Of a stretch of DNA of 64,000 bases, positions 17,204-26,661 are shown piece after piece (position 1 is the first letter of the stretch; each line of letters opens with the position of its first letter). Origin of the DNA: Nitrosomonadales bacterium. GTDB taxonomy: Bacteria > Pseudomonadota > Gammaproteobacteria > Burkholderiales > Gallionellaceae. The notes below the pieces were generated by a model that ran no database searches, had not been told where the DNA came from, and saw nothing but the letters and a program-made list of their open reading frames with translations. The stretch spans positions 62,001-126,000 of the forward strand of contig JAHFQZ010000004.1 in NCBI GenBank assembly GCA_023259055.1, given 5' to 3'. The position numbers were made by a program, and so were the translations under genes.

Positions 17204-17796
17204 GCTTGAACCTTTGAAATTTGTTGCGGCTCGTGTGCTACGCTGACTTGGTGCAGTGCTCCATGCGGCACCGGGAAGTTGAGCAGTTCGGCCAATGGAA
17301 GTTGTTGCACGTGGCACAGGATGATGCGCATCACCCCGCCGTGCGAGACCAGCAGCACGCGTTGTCCTGGATAGCGTGCGGGTAATTCACGCCAGGCCGA
17401 CAGTACGCGTGCCTGAAACGACAGCAGCGGTTCAGCCTGCGGCGGCGTGAAGGTAACCGGGTCGCGCCAGAAATTTTCCAGCGCATCGGGATTTGTGGCG
17501 GCAATTTCCGCCGCACTCCGCCCGTCCCATGTGCCGAAATCCATCTCCTGAAAACGCGCGTCATGATGCATTGGCAAGCCGTGCTGTTGCGCGTAATCCT
17601 GTGCGAATGCCGCGCAACGTATCAACGGCGAGCTCAGCACCGCATCGTAGCGCGGCGCATCCAGCAAAGCCTCGGCCATCTGACGGTAACCGTGCTCGCT
17701 CAGCGGCGCATCGCTGCGCCCCAGATAGACGCTGCCTGCCAGCGTTTCGCCGTGGCGCAGCAGGTCGATGTGAGTGCTAGCCGTTTGGTCTGACAT
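17200..17796 (-). CDS. cobC: Alpha-ribazole phosphatase (histidine phosphatase family)
   Basis: A 198-residue histidine phosphatase with the catalytic RHG motif in IDLLRHGETLAG and the second His in VSHGGVMRIILCH. In the cobalamin operon it most likely removes phosphate from alpha-ribazole phosphate or cobalamin phosphate, as CobC does in Salmonella. Its ATG overlaps the last base of the cobT stop, and cobS follows with a 4-nt overlap. Confidence 0.9.
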   Translation of the reverse strand: MSDQTASTHIDLLRHGETLAGSVYLGRSDAPLSEHGYRQMAEALLDAPRYDAVLSSPLIRCAAFAQDYAQQHGLPMHHDARFQEMDFGTWDGRSAAEIAATNPDALENFWRDPVTFTPPQAEPLLSFQARVLSAWRELPARYPGQRVLLVSHGGVMRIILCHVQQLPLAELLNFPVPHGALHQVSVAHEPQQISKVQA

Positions 17797-18848
17797 TACA
17801 GTTTGCCCGATACCTGCGCTTCGGCAAAAGTCGCCATGTTGTTGTGCAGCGCGCAGGCTAGTTGCAGCAGCGGTACCGCCGTCGCCGCGCCGCTGCCTTC
17901 TCCCAACCGCATGCCGAGCTGCAATAACGGATGCGCGTCGAGCGCAGAAAGCACGCGCTGATGTCCCGGTTCGGCGGAAGTGTGCGCAAACAACATCCAG
18001 TGGCGCACACCGGGCTGGATACGCACGGCAGTCAGTGCTGCCACCGAACTGATAAAGCCATCCACCAGAACCGCCATGCCGTTTTGCGCGGCAGCCAGAT
18101 ACGCGCCCGTCAGCGCCGCGATTTCAAAGCCGCCCACGTGGCGCAGCACGTCCAGCGGTTTCGTCAGATTGGATTTATGCAAATCCAGCGCGCGCTGGAT
18201 CACCGCAGCCTTGTGCGCCACGCCTTTGCTGTCCAGCCCGGTGCCGGGACCTGCTAGAAACTGTGGCAATTCGTGCAATAGCGCGCAGGCGATGGCGCTT
18301 GCCGAGGTGGTGTTGGCGATGCCCATTTCGCCGCCGATGAACAGTTGCGCGCCAGCCTGTTTTGCTCGCAAAACAGCCGCACGTCCGGATTGCATGGCCG
18401 CAGCCAGCTGCGCTTCGGTCATTGCCGGGCCATGCGCAAAATTGGCCGTGCCGGGAGCGATGTGTTCATCGCGAACATTCGCCATGGAGCCGACAGGAAA
18501 CGCCGTGCCGAGATTGATGACTTCCAGCGTGGCATTTATCTGTTTTGCCAGCACGCTGATCGCTGCACCACCGCGCGCAAAATTCTTCACCATCTCCGCT
18601 GTGACCGCTTGCGGAAAAGCCGATACGCCCTCGGCAGCCACGCCATGATCGGCGGCAAATATGCTGATATGGGCGCTCTCCATTTTCGGCTTGACCGTGC
18701 CCTGCAAGGCGGCCAATTGCACCGCAATGGCTTCCAGTTTACCCAATGAGCCGGGTGGCTTGGTGAGCTGTCCCTGCCGCTCCAATGCCGCTGCGCGTGA
18801 TGATTCGTTCAATGCGGCACAGGGTTGTGCCAGCCAATCAGTATTCAT
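17796..18848 (-). CDS. cobT: Nicotinate-nucleotide:dimethylbenzimidazole phosphoribosyltransferase
   Basis: A 350-residue enzyme activating the lower-ligand base as alpha-ribazole phosphate. Recognised by [10 protein letters not shown] near the N-terminus, [27 protein letters not shown], the [11 protein letters not shown] region and GEGSGAA near the C-terminus with the catalytic Glu. Length is typical. It is separated from cobU by 65 nt containing a perfect 28-nt palindrome. Confidence 0.95.
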   Translation of the reverse strand: MNTDWLAQPCAALNESSRAAALERQGQLTKPPGSLGKLEAIAVQLAALQGTVKPKMESAHISIFAADHGVAAEGVSAFPQAVTAEMVKNFARGGAAISVLAKQINATLEVINLGTAFPVGSMANVRDEHIAPGTANFAHGPAMTEAQLAAAMQSGRAAVLRAKQAGAQLFIGGEMGIANTTSASAIACALLHELPQFLAGPGTGLDSKGVAHKAAVIQRALDLHKSNLTKPLDVLRHVGGFEIAALTGAYLAAAQNGMAVLVDGFISSVAALTAVRIQPGVRHWMLFAHTSAEPGHQRVLSALDAHPLLQLGMRLGEGSGAATAVPLLQLACALHNNMATFAEAQVSGKL

Positions 18849-18878
18849 AATTACTCCTGTTTAATTTATATCAATAAT

Positions 18879-18906
18879 GCAGGGGCACGGCGCGCCGTGC
18901 CCCTGC
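18879..18906. repeat. Perfect 28-nt palindrome between cobU and cobT
   Basis: Two 14-nt halves beginning GCAGGGGCACGGC are exact reverse complements with no loop. In the polycistronic mRNA this forms a very stable hairpin in the only sizeable gap in the downstream half of the cobalamin operon. It looks like a dispersed REP-type element. Confidence 0.8.
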
Positions 18907-18913
18907 GCACCCT

Positions 18914-19423
18914 TCACTTCACCACCAGCGGCAACCCCGCCACCATTAAAATCACACGCTCGCACAATGCAGCCATCTGTTGATGCAGCCGCCCCGCCTC
19001 GTCGCAATAACGGCGCGACAATTCACCCATCGGCACTATGCCCATATTGGTTTCGTTGCTGACCAGAATCACCTGCCCGGGCAGGCGCGGCAGCACTTCC
19101 AGCAGCGCCGCACACTCGCGGCGCAGCTCCTGTTCGGTTGCATCGCACAGCAACTGCGTCAGCCACAACGTCACACAATCCACCAGCACGCAACGCTGCG
19201 CGCTTGTTTCGCGCTGCAAAACTTCGGCAAGGTTCTGGCCGGCTTCGACCGATAACCAGTTATCCGGCCTGCGCACCTGATGTTCGGCTACGCGCCGTTG
19301 CATCTCCGCATCGCGCGCCTGTGCGGTGGCGACATAGACCACCTGCAAACCGGAAGCATGCGCATGCTGTTCAGCCGTGCGGCTTTTGCCGGAGCGGACT
19401 CCGCCGAGAATCAATTCGCGCAT
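18914..19423 (-). CDS. cobU: Adenosylcobinamide kinase / adenosylcobinamide-phosphate guanylyltransferase
   Basis: A 169-residue bifunctional enzyme that phosphorylates adenosylcobinamide and then attaches GMP. The P-loop [12 protein letters not shown] opens the protein, followed by [22 protein letters not shown] with the guanylylated His region, [12 protein letters not shown] and the [11 protein letters not shown] segment. It overlaps the end of cobQ by 13 nt and supplies CobS with its substrate. Confidence 0.95.
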   Translation of the reverse strand: MRELILGGVRSGKSRTAEQHAHASGLQVVYVATAQARDAEMQRRVAEHQVRRPDNWLSVEAGQNLAEVLQRETSAQRCVLVDCVTLWLTQLLCDATEQELRRECAALLEVLPRLPGQVILVSNETNMGIVPMGELSRRYCDEAGRLHQQMAALCERVILMVAGLPLVVK

Positions 19424-20913
19424 GATGTTTCCTCCAAAGAAAATAACTCCCGCAATTGCGCGGTATCCAGATATTGCTCCACTGCATCGGCGAGCCGGTC
19501 GATATCCGCTTCGCGGCGCGCATGATAATCCGTCGTCGCCGCCTCGCTCAGCCCGGCCCAGCGCAACAGCGTGTCAGTCGCGGCGCTTGATTCGAACAGG
19601 CCGTGCAGATAAGTGGCGAGGATTTGCCCGTCGTTGCTGATCGCCCCATCCGCGCCGTGCTCAAGCAGCGTTGCCGGATGTTGCAGCGAGCGGCCCGCCG
19701 AAACCCCGGCGTGGATCTCGTAGCCAGACACCGGCGCGTTTTCGAGCGTCAGCGTGCCGCGCACGTTACGCAGTTGTTTTTCCGCTTGCAGCGTGGTGCT
19801 CAGTTCCAGCAATCCCAGCCCGACACTGCTGCCGGCTTCGCCTTCCAGCCCGAGCGGATCGTGAATCGCCTGCCCCAGCATCTGCAAGCCGCCGCAGATG
19901 CCGATGAGTTTGCCGCCATAGCGCAGATGTCGCTGTATAGCTGCTTCCCAGCCTGCCTCGCGCAAGCTGTCGAGGTCGCTGCGCACCGACTTGCTGCCCG
20001 GCAGGATGATCAGATCGGCAGCGGGAATAGCCTCACCCAGCCCGACAAAACTGAATTCGATTTGCGGATGCAATCGTAGCGGATCGAAGTCGGTGTGATT
20101 GCTGATGTGCGGCAACACTGGCACGATGACGCGCAGCTTGTTTGTACTCCCTCTCCCGCTTGCGGGAGAGGGTTGCTGAGCGGAGATATTGACTGGCACC
20201 GCATCTTCCGCTTCCAGATGCAGGTCGCGCAAATAAGGTAGCACGCCGATTACCGGCTTGCCGGTGTGTTGCTCCAGCCAGTCCAGGCCGGGCTGCAGCA
20301 AGGCCTGGTCGCCGCGAAAGCGGTTGATGACGAAGCCAACTACGCGCGCCTGTTCGCTCTCGCTCAGCAGCGCCAGCGTGCCGACCAGATGGGCGAACAC
20401 GCCACCCTTGTCGATGTCGGCGATCAGGATCACCGGGCAATTCACCGCTTCGGCAAAACCCATGTTAGCGATGTCGCCCACGCGCAGATTGATTTCGGCG
20501 GGGCTGCCTGCGCCTTCCACGACGATTACCGAATATTGTCCGCTCAAGCGGCTATGCGATTCCAGCACCGCCGTACGCGCCGTGCTTTTGTAAACGTGAT
20601 ATTCCAGCGCTTCCATATTGCCGATCGCATGGCCGTGAATAATGACCTGCGCGCCGGTATCGCTGTTCGGCTTGAGCAGTACCGGGTTCATGTCGGTGTG
20701 CGGTTGAAGGCGCGCAGCCTGTGCCTGCACCGCCTGGGCACGCCCGATCTCGCCGCCGTCGCAGGTGACTGCGCTGTTCAGCGCCATGTTCTGCGGCTTG
20801 AACGGAGCTACACGCACGTCCTGCCGCGCCAGCCAGCGGCATAATGCCGCGACCAGCGTGCTCTTGCCGGCATCGGAGGTGGTGCCCTGTACCATCACGG
20901 TTATGGAGTTCAT
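19411..20913 (-). CDS. cobQ: Cobyric acid synthase (with in-frame repeat insert)
   Basis: A 500-residue amidotransferase making cobyric acid from adenosylcobyrinic acid a,c-diamide with glutamine and ATP. The ATPase part starts [14 protein letters not shown]; the glutaminase part has the nucleophile Cys in [11 protein letters not shown] and the His in YLHGLFE. The start at 20913 is chosen from the family N-terminus and overlaps the upstream gene by 4 nt. Near residues 248-262 a stretch reading [15 protein letters not shown] is encoded by a palindromic repeat and looks like an extra piece between the two domains. It sits in a probable linker, so activity may be kept. Confidence 0.94.
   Translation of the reverse strand: MNSITVMVQGTTSDAGKSTLVAALCRWLARQDVRVAPFKPQNMALNSAVTCDGGEIGRAQAVQAQAARLQPHTDMNPVLLKPNSDTGAQVIIHGHAIGNMEALEYHVYKSTARTAVLESHSRLSGQYSVIVVEGAGSPAEINLRVGDIANMGFAEAVNCPVILIADIDKGGVFAHLVGTLALLSESEQARVVGFVINRFRGDQALLQPGLDWLEQHTGKPVIGVLPYLRDLHLEAEDAVPVNISAQQPSPASGRGSTNKLRVIVPVLPHISNHTDFDPLRLHPQIEFSFVGLGEAIPAADLIILPGSKSVRSDLDSLREAGWEAAIQRHLRYGGKLIGICGGLQMLGQAIHDPLGLEGEAGSSVGLGLLELSTTLQAEKQLRNVRGTLTLENAPVSGYEIHAGVSAGRSLQHPATLLEHGADGAISNDGQILATYLHGLFESSAATDTLLRWAGLSEAATTDYHARREADIDRLADAVEQYLDTAQLRELFSLEETSCAN
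20149..20172. repeat. Palindromic repeat inserted in frame within cobQ
   Basis: CCCTCTCCCGC (20149-20159) and GCGGGAGAGGG (20162-20172) form a perfect 11-bp stem with a TT loop. It is of the kind found as dispersed intergenic repeats in proteobacteria, and similar sequence lies at the end of livG (34567-34612). Here it is translated as part of CobQ without breaking the frame. Confidence 0.8.
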
Positions 20914-21893
20914 TGTTCGATCCTGCCTAACGCTTCTGCCAGGCGCACCCATTGCGCTTCATCGCACGGCAGGCCGAAACGCACGCTGTGCGGAGCGTCA
21001 TAGAGGCGCGTCAGGATGCACTGCCGTGCAAGCAGATGGTGTATGTGCGCGGCACCCGCGCACCGTATCCACTGGAACAAGCTGCTGCCGCCGCTCGGCG
21101 GCAAAATGTATGCACTCAGCAAGTCAGCCAGACGCTGCGATGCAGGCAGCAAAGCCTTGCGTGTCGCTTGCTGCCAGGCCGTGTCGCGCATCGCCAGCGT
21201 TGCTACATGGCGCGACGGTGCGGCAATTGGCCACGGCCCCAGCAGTTCCGCAAGCGGCTGCAACACAGCTTGTTCCGCCAGCACGAAACCGACCCGCGCA
21301 CCGGCCAGCCCGAAAAATTTTCCCAGCGAACGCAGCACGATCAAACCGGGGCGTGGACAAATGGACGCGAGACTATGTTCGGGCGTGGCATCCATGAACG
21401 CCTCGTCCACCACCAGCCAGCCGCCGCGCGCAGCCAGTTGCGAGTGCAGGCGCAGCAATTCGTCCAGGCCGAAAAATTTACCCGTGGGGTTGTTCGGATT
21501 GACGATGATCACGACTTGCGCGGTCGCACCGGTTTGCAGGATGTCTGTCGCGGCTACGCTGATAACCTGATGGCTGTGCCGCTGCCAGGCATGGGAGTGT
21601 TCCGTGTAACTCGGCGCAACGAGTGCCACCTGTGCAGGCGGGCGCAACATCGGCAGGCACTGAATCGCAGCCTGCGATCCCGCCACTGCAAGCAAGTGTG
21701 GTGTGCCGTAATAGGCTTGCGCTGCGGCATTCAGTTCGTCGTCGTCCTGTGGCAAGCGTTGCCAGATGTCGTCCGGCACGGCGGGAACGGGCCAGCCATT
21801 GGGATTGATGCCGGTTGACAAGTCCAGCCAGTCTCCCTCGGCGATTCCGTACTGTTGTGCTGCCTTGCGCAGCCTGCCTCCATGCTCAAGCAT
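20910..21893 (-). CDS. cobD: L-threonine-O-3-phosphate decarboxylase
   Basis: A 327-residue PLP enzyme of the histidinol-phosphate aminotransferase fold that makes (R)-1-aminopropan-2-ol phosphate for the nucleotide loop; it is called CobD in Salmonella and CobC in Pseudomonas. Marks are [14 protein letters not shown] at the N-terminus, [19 protein letters not shown] and the PLP lysine in [18 protein letters not shown]. It overlaps cbiB by 8 nt and cobQ by 4 nt, so the three are tightly coupled. Confidence 0.92.
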   Translation of the reverse strand: MLEHGGRLRKAAQQYGIAEGDWLDLSTGINPNGWPVPAVPDDIWQRLPQDDDELNAAAQAYYGTPHLLAVAGSQAAIQCLPMLRPPAQVALVAPSYTEHSHAWQRHSHQVISVAATDILQTGATAQVVIIVNPNNPTGKFFGLDELLRLHSQLAARGGWLVVDEAFMDATPEHSLASICPRPGLIVLRSLGKFFGLAGARVGFVLAEQAVLQPLAELLGPWPIAAPSRHVATLAMRDTAWQQATRKALLPASQRLADLLSAYILPPSGGSSLFQWIRCAGAAHIHHLLARQCILTRLYDAPHSVRFGLPCDEAQWVRLAEALGRIEQ

Positions 21894-22842
21894 GTTGCAA
21901 TCCCGCCACCAGCAGCATCGCCAGTGTAATGACGATCAGCCACGAATATAAAGTATGGCGCACCAATTGCACGGCGCGCGTAATATCCCCTGCGTTTGCT
22001 GCCATGCCGCAGCCGAGCAGCGGACGGTGCTCCAATTTGCCGTGATAGATAGCCGCGCCGCCGAGCCGCACGCGCAACGCGCCCGCCCCTGCAGCCATCA
22101 CCGGTCCGGCATTCGGGCTTTCCCAGGCGGCTGCCTGTTCTTGCCAGCAACGCAGCGCGCCGCGCGTGTGGCCGAGCAGCGCGTAGCTAAGCGCGGTCAT
22201 CCGCGCCGGGAAGAAATTCAGCATGTCGTCGAGGCGTGCCGCCGCCCAGCCGAAATGGTTATAGCGCGCATTGCGGTATCCCCACATCGCATCGAGCGTG
22301 TTAGTCAGGCGATACAGCAGCGCACCCGGCGCACCCGCCACGACAAACCAGAACAGCGCGGCGAAGATTGCGTCGTTGCCGTTTTCCAGCACCGATTCAA
22401 CCGTGGCGCGCGCCACGGCTTCCTCATCCAGCCGGCTCGTATCGCGGCTGACCAGCATGCTCACGGCACGTCGTGCGGCCGGCAAATCGCTGGCAGAAAA
22501 AGCATTGGCTACGCGCTCGGCATGTTCGCGCAGGCTGCGCGGCGCAATCGCGAAATACAACACTACAGTGGAAAAGATCGTTCCGAAAATTCCGGTTTGC
22601 TGCACCAACGCCGCGAGTAATACGAGAGGCATCAGCAATACAGCGACTGCGGCGATGCCGCGCAGGTAGCGCGCGGCAGGAGCCGTATCCGCTGGCCCGT
22701 AAAATATCTTTTCGATCAAGCGCGCCAGCAGGCCGAAACCGGCCAGCGGATGGAAACGGCGCGGCTCGCCCAGCAATCGGTCGAGCAATACAGCCGCCAG
22801 TATCGTCAGCGGCCCTGCCAGTGATGTATTCGAAAAGGTCAC
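21886..22842 (-). CDS. cbiB: Adenosylcobinamide-phosphate synthase
   Basis: A membrane enzyme attaching aminopropanol (phosphate) to adenosylcobyric acid. The frame reads LLDRLLGEPRRFHPLAGFG at the N-terminus, then SRDTSRLDEEAVARATVESVLEN with the family's conserved E/N-rich core, and WGYRNARYNHFGWAAARLDD, with several hydrophobic helices. No ATG fits without a long overlap with cobO, so GTG at 22842 (VTFSNTSLAGPL) is preferred, giving 318 residues; an ATG at 22896 would overlap cobO by 38 nt. A second CbiB-family gene lies at 61248-62201. Confidence 0.9.
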   Translation of the reverse strand: MTFSNTSLAGPLTILAAVLLDRLLGEPRRFHPLAGFGLLARLIEKIFYGPADTAPAARYLRGIAAVAVLLMPLVLLAALVQQTGIFGTIFSTVVLYFAIAPRSLREHAERVANAFSASDLPAARRAVSMLVSRDTSRLDEEAVARATVESVLENGNDAIFAALFWFVVAGAPGALLYRLTNTLDAMWGYRNARYNHFGWAAARLDDMLNFFPARMTALSYALLGHTRGALRCWQEQAAAWESPNAGPVMAAGAGALRVRLGGAAIYHGKLEHRPLLGCGMAANAGDITRAVQLVRHTLYSWLIVITLAMLLVAGLQHA

Positions 22843-22858
22843 GGAGAATTCGCCGGTG

Positions 22859-23467
22859 TCACATCTCGACGCCCGGCTGCGCGCCGACGCCTGCATCGTA
22901 CGCGTGCTTGATCGGACGCATGTCGGTGACGGTGTCGGCGTATTCGATCAATGCGTCGGGAGCGCCGCGCCCGGTCAACACCACGTGCTGCATCGGTGGA
23001 CGGTTGCGCAGCACCTCCAGCACCCCTGCGGTATCCAGATAATGCAGCTTCAGCACGATGTTGATCTCGTCCAGTACCACTATGGCAATCGCGGGATTGC
23101 GCAACATGCCGCAGGCCACATTCCACGCGGCCTGCGCCGATGCGATGTCGCGTTGTTTATCCTGCGTATCCCAGGTGAAGCCTTCGCCGATCACGTGATA
23201 TTCGACTTCGGGGAAGCGCCGGAAAAAAGTTTCTTCGCCGGTGGAAGACACGCCCTTGATGAATTGCACCACGCCGACGCGCATGTCGTGCCCGAGAGCG
23301 CGCGCCACCATGCCAAAGGCTGCGGAACTCTTACCCTTGCCGTTGCCGGTGTTGACCAGGACGATGCCGCGCTTTTCCGTGGCGCGTGCTATCCCCGCAT
23401 CCACCACGGTTTTCTTGCGCGCCATTTGCTGCTTGTGGCGTGCATCGCGTTCGACTTCCCAGGTCAT
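22859..23467 (-). CDS. cobO: Cob(I)alamin adenosyltransferase (CobO/BtuR type)
   Basis: A 202-residue ATP:corrinoid adenosyltransferase with the P-loop VNTGNGKGKSSAAFGM, the VVQFIKG segment and VVLDEINIVLKL. It adenosylates incoming corrinoids before amide and nucleotide-loop steps. An N-terminal basic helix (residues 1-30) precedes the fold, as is usual for the group. It overlaps btuM by 4 nt, linking corrinoid transport to adenosylation. Confidence 0.94.
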   Translation of the reverse strand: MTWEVERDARHKQQMARKKTVVDAGIARATEKRGIVLVNTGNGKGKSSAAFGMVARALGHDMRVGVVQFIKGVSSTGEETFFRRFPEVEYHVIGEGFTWDTQDKQRDIASAQAAWNVACGMLRNPAIAIVVLDEINIVLKLHYLDTAGVLEVLRNRPPMQHVVLTGRGAPDALIEYADTVTDMRPIKHAYDAGVGAQPGVEM

Positions 23468-24033
23468 TGAGCAGGGGATGCGGAATGTTGCGCGTTTGTG
23501 ATCAGCACATGTATCAGCGCGGCAACGCCCAGGTACAGCGCAACATTCGCAAGGTTGCCGGGAAAGTATTGCGCCAGGCGGGATGCAAATTCCGTCAGGC
23601 TGGTATCGGCAAAACGCCCGCCGAGAAAATAGAAGCTGCCGCTGGAGATCAGTTCACATGCTGCGGCTCCGGTTGCAACCGCCGTTGCAAACAGCGGCAA
23701 ACTGCGCGCATGAAACTGGTGGTGCGCGGCGTACCAGCGCCCGGCCATCCACAGCGAGAAGTAGGCCGGTATCAGGAATGGGTAGGCGGCAGTCACGCAA
23801 TAGTCGTCGACGCCAAATTGAGTGATTGCGACATAGTCGGCCAATGCGGCCTGTGCGAGGAACACCGGCAACATCATGCGCTGCCGGAAATAGAACCCCA
23901 GCAAAAAGAAAATCGCCCATGACGCATCAGGCAGGTGGGTAAGGGTGGCGACATGATGGTCGCGCGTTAGCCACATGAGGATGGACAGGGCAACCGCGAG
24001 AATGACGGCGTTGCGTTTGGACAGAATGTACAT
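23464..24033 (-). CDS. btuM: BtuM-type solitary cobalamin transporter
   Basis: A 189-residue protein with about six transmembrane helices, placed between btuB and cobO under a cobalamin riboswitch. It fits BtuM, a solitary ECF-type S component thought to carry cobalamin across the inner membrane without an ECF module. The start at 24033 (MYILSKRN) has GGAG 6 nt upstream; four residues could be added from 24045. With this start, H27, D66, C79, Y84 and R152 fall one position before the residues recalled as conserved in Thiobacillus denitrificans BtuM (H28, D67, C80, Y85, R153). The Cys there ligates cobalt and removes cyanide. The residue numbers are from memory. No BtuCDF genes are near. Confidence 0.82.
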   Translation of the reverse strand: MYILSKRNAVILAVALSILMWLTRDHHVATLTHLPDASWAIFFLLGFYFRQRMMLPVFLAQAALADYVAITQFGVDDYCVTAAYPFLIPAYFSLWMAGRWYAAHHQFHARSLPLFATAVATGAAACELISSGSFYFLGGRFADTSLTEFASRLAQYFPGNLANVALYLGVAALIHVLITNAQHSASPAQ

Positions 24034-24078
24034 GACGGTCTCCATGGAGTTAAAAAAAGGGTTTGCTATTTTTCTCGT

Positions 24079-25938
24079 CTATTTGGCTGACGGCTGGTAA
24101 TTGATGCCGGCAAACAGGCGCCGGCCCAATGGGGTATAGCCGTAGGCGTTGCTGTCGTTCTGGTTGGTGAGGTTGTCGGCGCGCAATGTCAATTTCGTTT
24201 CCTTGCTGATCGCATAACTGGCAGTTAGGTTGAACACGTTGTAGGCGGCAAGGGTTTGGGTGTTGCTACCATCCGGGCGTGTCCCGCTGTATTGCCACTC
24301 GCCGCCCACCTGCCATTGACCGAGTTGCTGCGTCACACCGAGGCTGCTGTGCAGCTTGGCGCGGCGATCCAGCTGGACTCCGGTAGCCTCGTTGCGCGGA
24401 TTTTGCGAAGTCAGCGCTGCCTTCACACCGGTGTCGCCGAACCGCCCGGCATAACTGAACTCGAGTCCGTTCATATGTGCACGGTCAACATTCTGCGGCT
24501 GATATACAAAATTTACCGGATCAACAAGCACCGTATTTATCAGGTCGCGTATCCGGTTGTCGAAATAAACCGCATCGAATTGCTGGCCACCGGACACAAG
24601 GTAATGCATCCCTGCCTCGATATTGCGTGAGCGTTCAGGGTTGAGCGCGGGGTTGCCATAGCCCGGATAATACAATTCGTTGAAGGTGGGTGCCTTGAAT
24701 GCCGTGCTATAGCTGGCGGTTGCGCGCCATGCATCGTTCAGCGCGTAGCCATAGCCGAGCAACCAGGTGTTGGCATTGCCGTATTGCGAATTGCGATCCT
24801 GGCGCAGGTTGAGTTGCAGCTGATGCGCATCATAGCCCCCGGTATATCCTGCAAAGAGGCTGTTTACATTGCGGGAACGTTGCACGTAACCGGGATTGAT
24901 ATCGCTGGACACCTTCTGCCGTAGCGATTCCGCGCCAAGCAAAAGCCGCTTGCTGTCGTCGAGATGCAGCGTGTTTTGCCAAGATATCTGGTTGTCATTC
25001 GTTTGGTACAGCGAACCCCAGGGAACGGGCTGTCCGTTCAAAAAATCGCGATACTGATCGACGCCGTTCGCCAACTGCAGCTTGCTGTGCCACGTCTCGC
25101 TGATCTGGTCATCCGAGGCCAGCGAGTATTTCCACACCTGGGCCCGATTGCTGTTTACATCGGACTGATTCAAATTAAATGCGTTGTCGTACTGATTGTT
25201 GCCATTGCTGCCGAACAGCGTAGCCGAAATGCGATGGTCTGCATTGAAAGCATGTCCTGCACTTGCGGACAAACTGTTGTTGCGGTAACCATCGCGATCC
25301 GGGTTGGCGTTAGGTATCAATGCCGGATTCAGTGCCGATACACCGTCGGTTCTGAAAGCGGAAAGCTGCACGCTGAAGTCCGTGGCATCCACCACGCCGC
25401 CAACACCTGCGGAAAGCCGCTTTGTCCCCTGACTACCCATGCCCACGCTTACATTGGCGGCGGGTGCGCCGTGCCCGCGCTTGGTAAAAATCTGAACTAC
25501 ACCGCCAATGGCTTCTGAGCCATACAGGCTGCTGACGTTGCCGCGCACTACTTCAATGCGCTCGATCTGGTCCAGCATCAACTGGTCCAGTGCGGTGGTG
25601 CCGGTGGTGGCGGAATTGATGCGCACGCCGTCGAGCAGCACCAGTACATGCGTGCTGTCCGTGCCGCGCAAATACATAAAGGACGGTTTGCCGGGCCCGC
25701 CGTTTTGTGACAGCTCCACCCCCGCCACGGTGCGCAAAATGGTCGGCACGTCGGGAGCGCCGGATTTGCGAATGTCCTCTTCATTCAGCACCGTTGTGTC
25801 GGCGATGGTTTTTTCCAGCAACTGGGGCATGCGCGATGCCGTCACGACCACTTCATCAAGGCTCGGTGTTTCAGCATAAGCAGCAACGGAAAAAGAGATC
25901 GCACCGGACAGCGCAATCGTGAGTATGTTTCGTTTCAT
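24079..25938 (-). CDS. btuB: TonB-dependent vitamin B12 receptor
   Basis: A 619-residue outer membrane receptor with signal peptide (MKRNILTIALSGAISFSVAAYA), TonB box (DEVVVTASR), plug domain (ISKSGAPDVP-like start; VLVLLDGVRINSATTGTTAL; IERIEVVRGNVSSLYGSEAIGGVVQIFTK in the conserved plug end) and a 22-strand barrel with sequence such as APTFNELYYPGYGNPALNPE. Length is close to BtuB. It is the first gene after the riboswitch and feeds BtuM and the salvage enzymes. Confidence 0.94.
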   Translation of the reverse strand: MKRNILTIALSGAISFSVAAYAETPSLDEVVVTASRMPQLLEKTIADTTVLNEEDIRKSGAPDVPTILRTVAGVELSQNGGPGKPSFMYLRGTDSTHVLVLLDGVRINSATTGTTALDQLMLDQIERIEVVRGNVSSLYGSEAIGGVVQIFTKRGHGAPAANVSVGMGSQGTKRLSAGVGGVVDATDFSVQLSAFRTDGVSALNPALIPNANPDRDGYRNNSLSASAGHAFNADHRISATLFGSNGNNQYDNAFNLNQSDVNSNRAQVWKYSLASDDQISETWHSKLQLANGVDQYRDFLNGQPVPWGSLYQTNDNQISWQNTLHLDDSKRLLLGAESLRQKVSSDINPGYVQRSRNVNSLFAGYTGGYDAHQLQLNLRQDRNSQYGNANTWLLGYGYALNDAWRATASYSTAFKAPTFNELYYPGYGNPALNPERSRNIEAGMHYLVSGGQQFDAVYFDNRIRDLINTVLVDPVNFVYQPQNVDRAHMNGLEFSYAGRFGDTGVKAALTSQNPRNEATGVQLDRRAKLHSSLGVTQQLGQWQVGGEWQYSGTRPDGSNTQTLAAYNVFNLTASYAISKETKLTLRADNLTNQNDSNAYGYTPLGRRLFAGINYQPSAK

Positions 25939-26117
25939 TATTATTTCCTGAGTAAGTTCCGAGCGGCCCCGCTGGAACGTTAAAATTCAGGAAATGTGAA
26001 GGGAAGAAAAACCAGAATACGAACTGCGATACCGTTCATGTGTATCCTGATGCGCCCACCCGCAGCATCTCCTGTTACGTTTGGAAACCTCTAAAAATCT
26101 GAATTATTAGAGATACC

Positions 26118-26335
26118 CATTTGCTTTCAGGCCGGTCTCCGGGCTCACAAGTCTTGATCTGCCGCCTTCCCATAAGATCCCCTTCCTACATATCTTTTGG
26201 GGGATTACTCACAGTGGCATTTTGGCAAATCCGCACTCGCTTACCGTTGCGGGGGCAGCACAGGCATAGAGAACAAAAGTTCCCGCACCTGTTTCCCGTT
26301 TAACCCGTCTGCATGCAGACGGGAACCTCAAAGCG
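26118..26335 (-). ncRNA. Cobalamin riboswitch
   Basis: On the minus strand the conserved core can be read in order: a 5' GGTTCCCGT/ACGGGAAAC stem with an inner CCCGTCTGCATGCAGACGGG hairpin (26304-26323), CAGGTGCGGGA, TGCCCCCGCAACGGTAAGCG, GCCACTG, GGGAAGGCGGC and the 3' GAGCCCGGAGACCGGCCTG. This is the classic adenosylcobalamin aptamer. A following stem CTCTAA/TTAGAG near 26090-26112 may belong to the expression platform. It lies 180 nt before btuB and should shut down the ten-gene operon when cobalamin is plentiful. Ends are approximate. Confidence 0.95.
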
Positions 26336-26424
26336 GAGCGAACTTTACCACAAACTTATCGCGCATCACCAAATCAAAAAAAGCAGTAAAGTTACAAACC
26401 GCTTGCACAACGCCACCTTACCAT

Positions 26425-26453
26425 TTGACTTAACAGCACTTTTCAAATTATAG
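26425..26453 (+). promoter_or_regulatory. Promoter of zapB-like/zapA, apparently giving a leaderless mRNA
   Basis: TTGACT (26425-26430) and TTATAG (26448-26453) are spaced by 17 nt. Transcription would begin 6-8 nt after the -10 box, at or next to the ATG at 26461, and no Shine-Dalgarno sequence is visible before that ATG. Confidence 0.55.
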
Positions 26454-26460
26454 TCAACGA

Positions 26461-26661
26461 ATGGAAAACGAACTGAATGCTCTGGAAGCAAAACTCGCGC
26501 AGCTGATACAGATGAGCGGCAAGTTGCGTTCGGATAATCACCAGTTGCGCCAAGAGTTAGCGCACGCTCTCAGCACCAATCGCCAATACGGTGACAAGAT
26601 GGAAAGCGCGAAAGCCCGGCTGAATAAGCTGCTCACTACTCTGCCGGAAGATCAAATGTGA
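26461..26661 (+). CDS. Small coiled-coil protein, ZapB-like (TIGR02449-type)
   Basis: A 66-residue protein that is almost wholly a heptad-patterned helix (LNALEAKLAQLIQMSGKLRSDNHQLRQEL). A gene of this kind regularly precedes zapA in beta- and gammaproteobacteria and is often annotated as a cell division or ZapB-like protein. It overlaps zapA by 4 nt (ATGTGAGCG junction). A role at the division ring is inferred from the partner gene. Confidence 0.75.
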   Translation: MENELNALEAKLAQLIQMSGKLRSDNHQLRQELAHALSTNRQYGDKMESAKARLNKLLTTLPEDQM

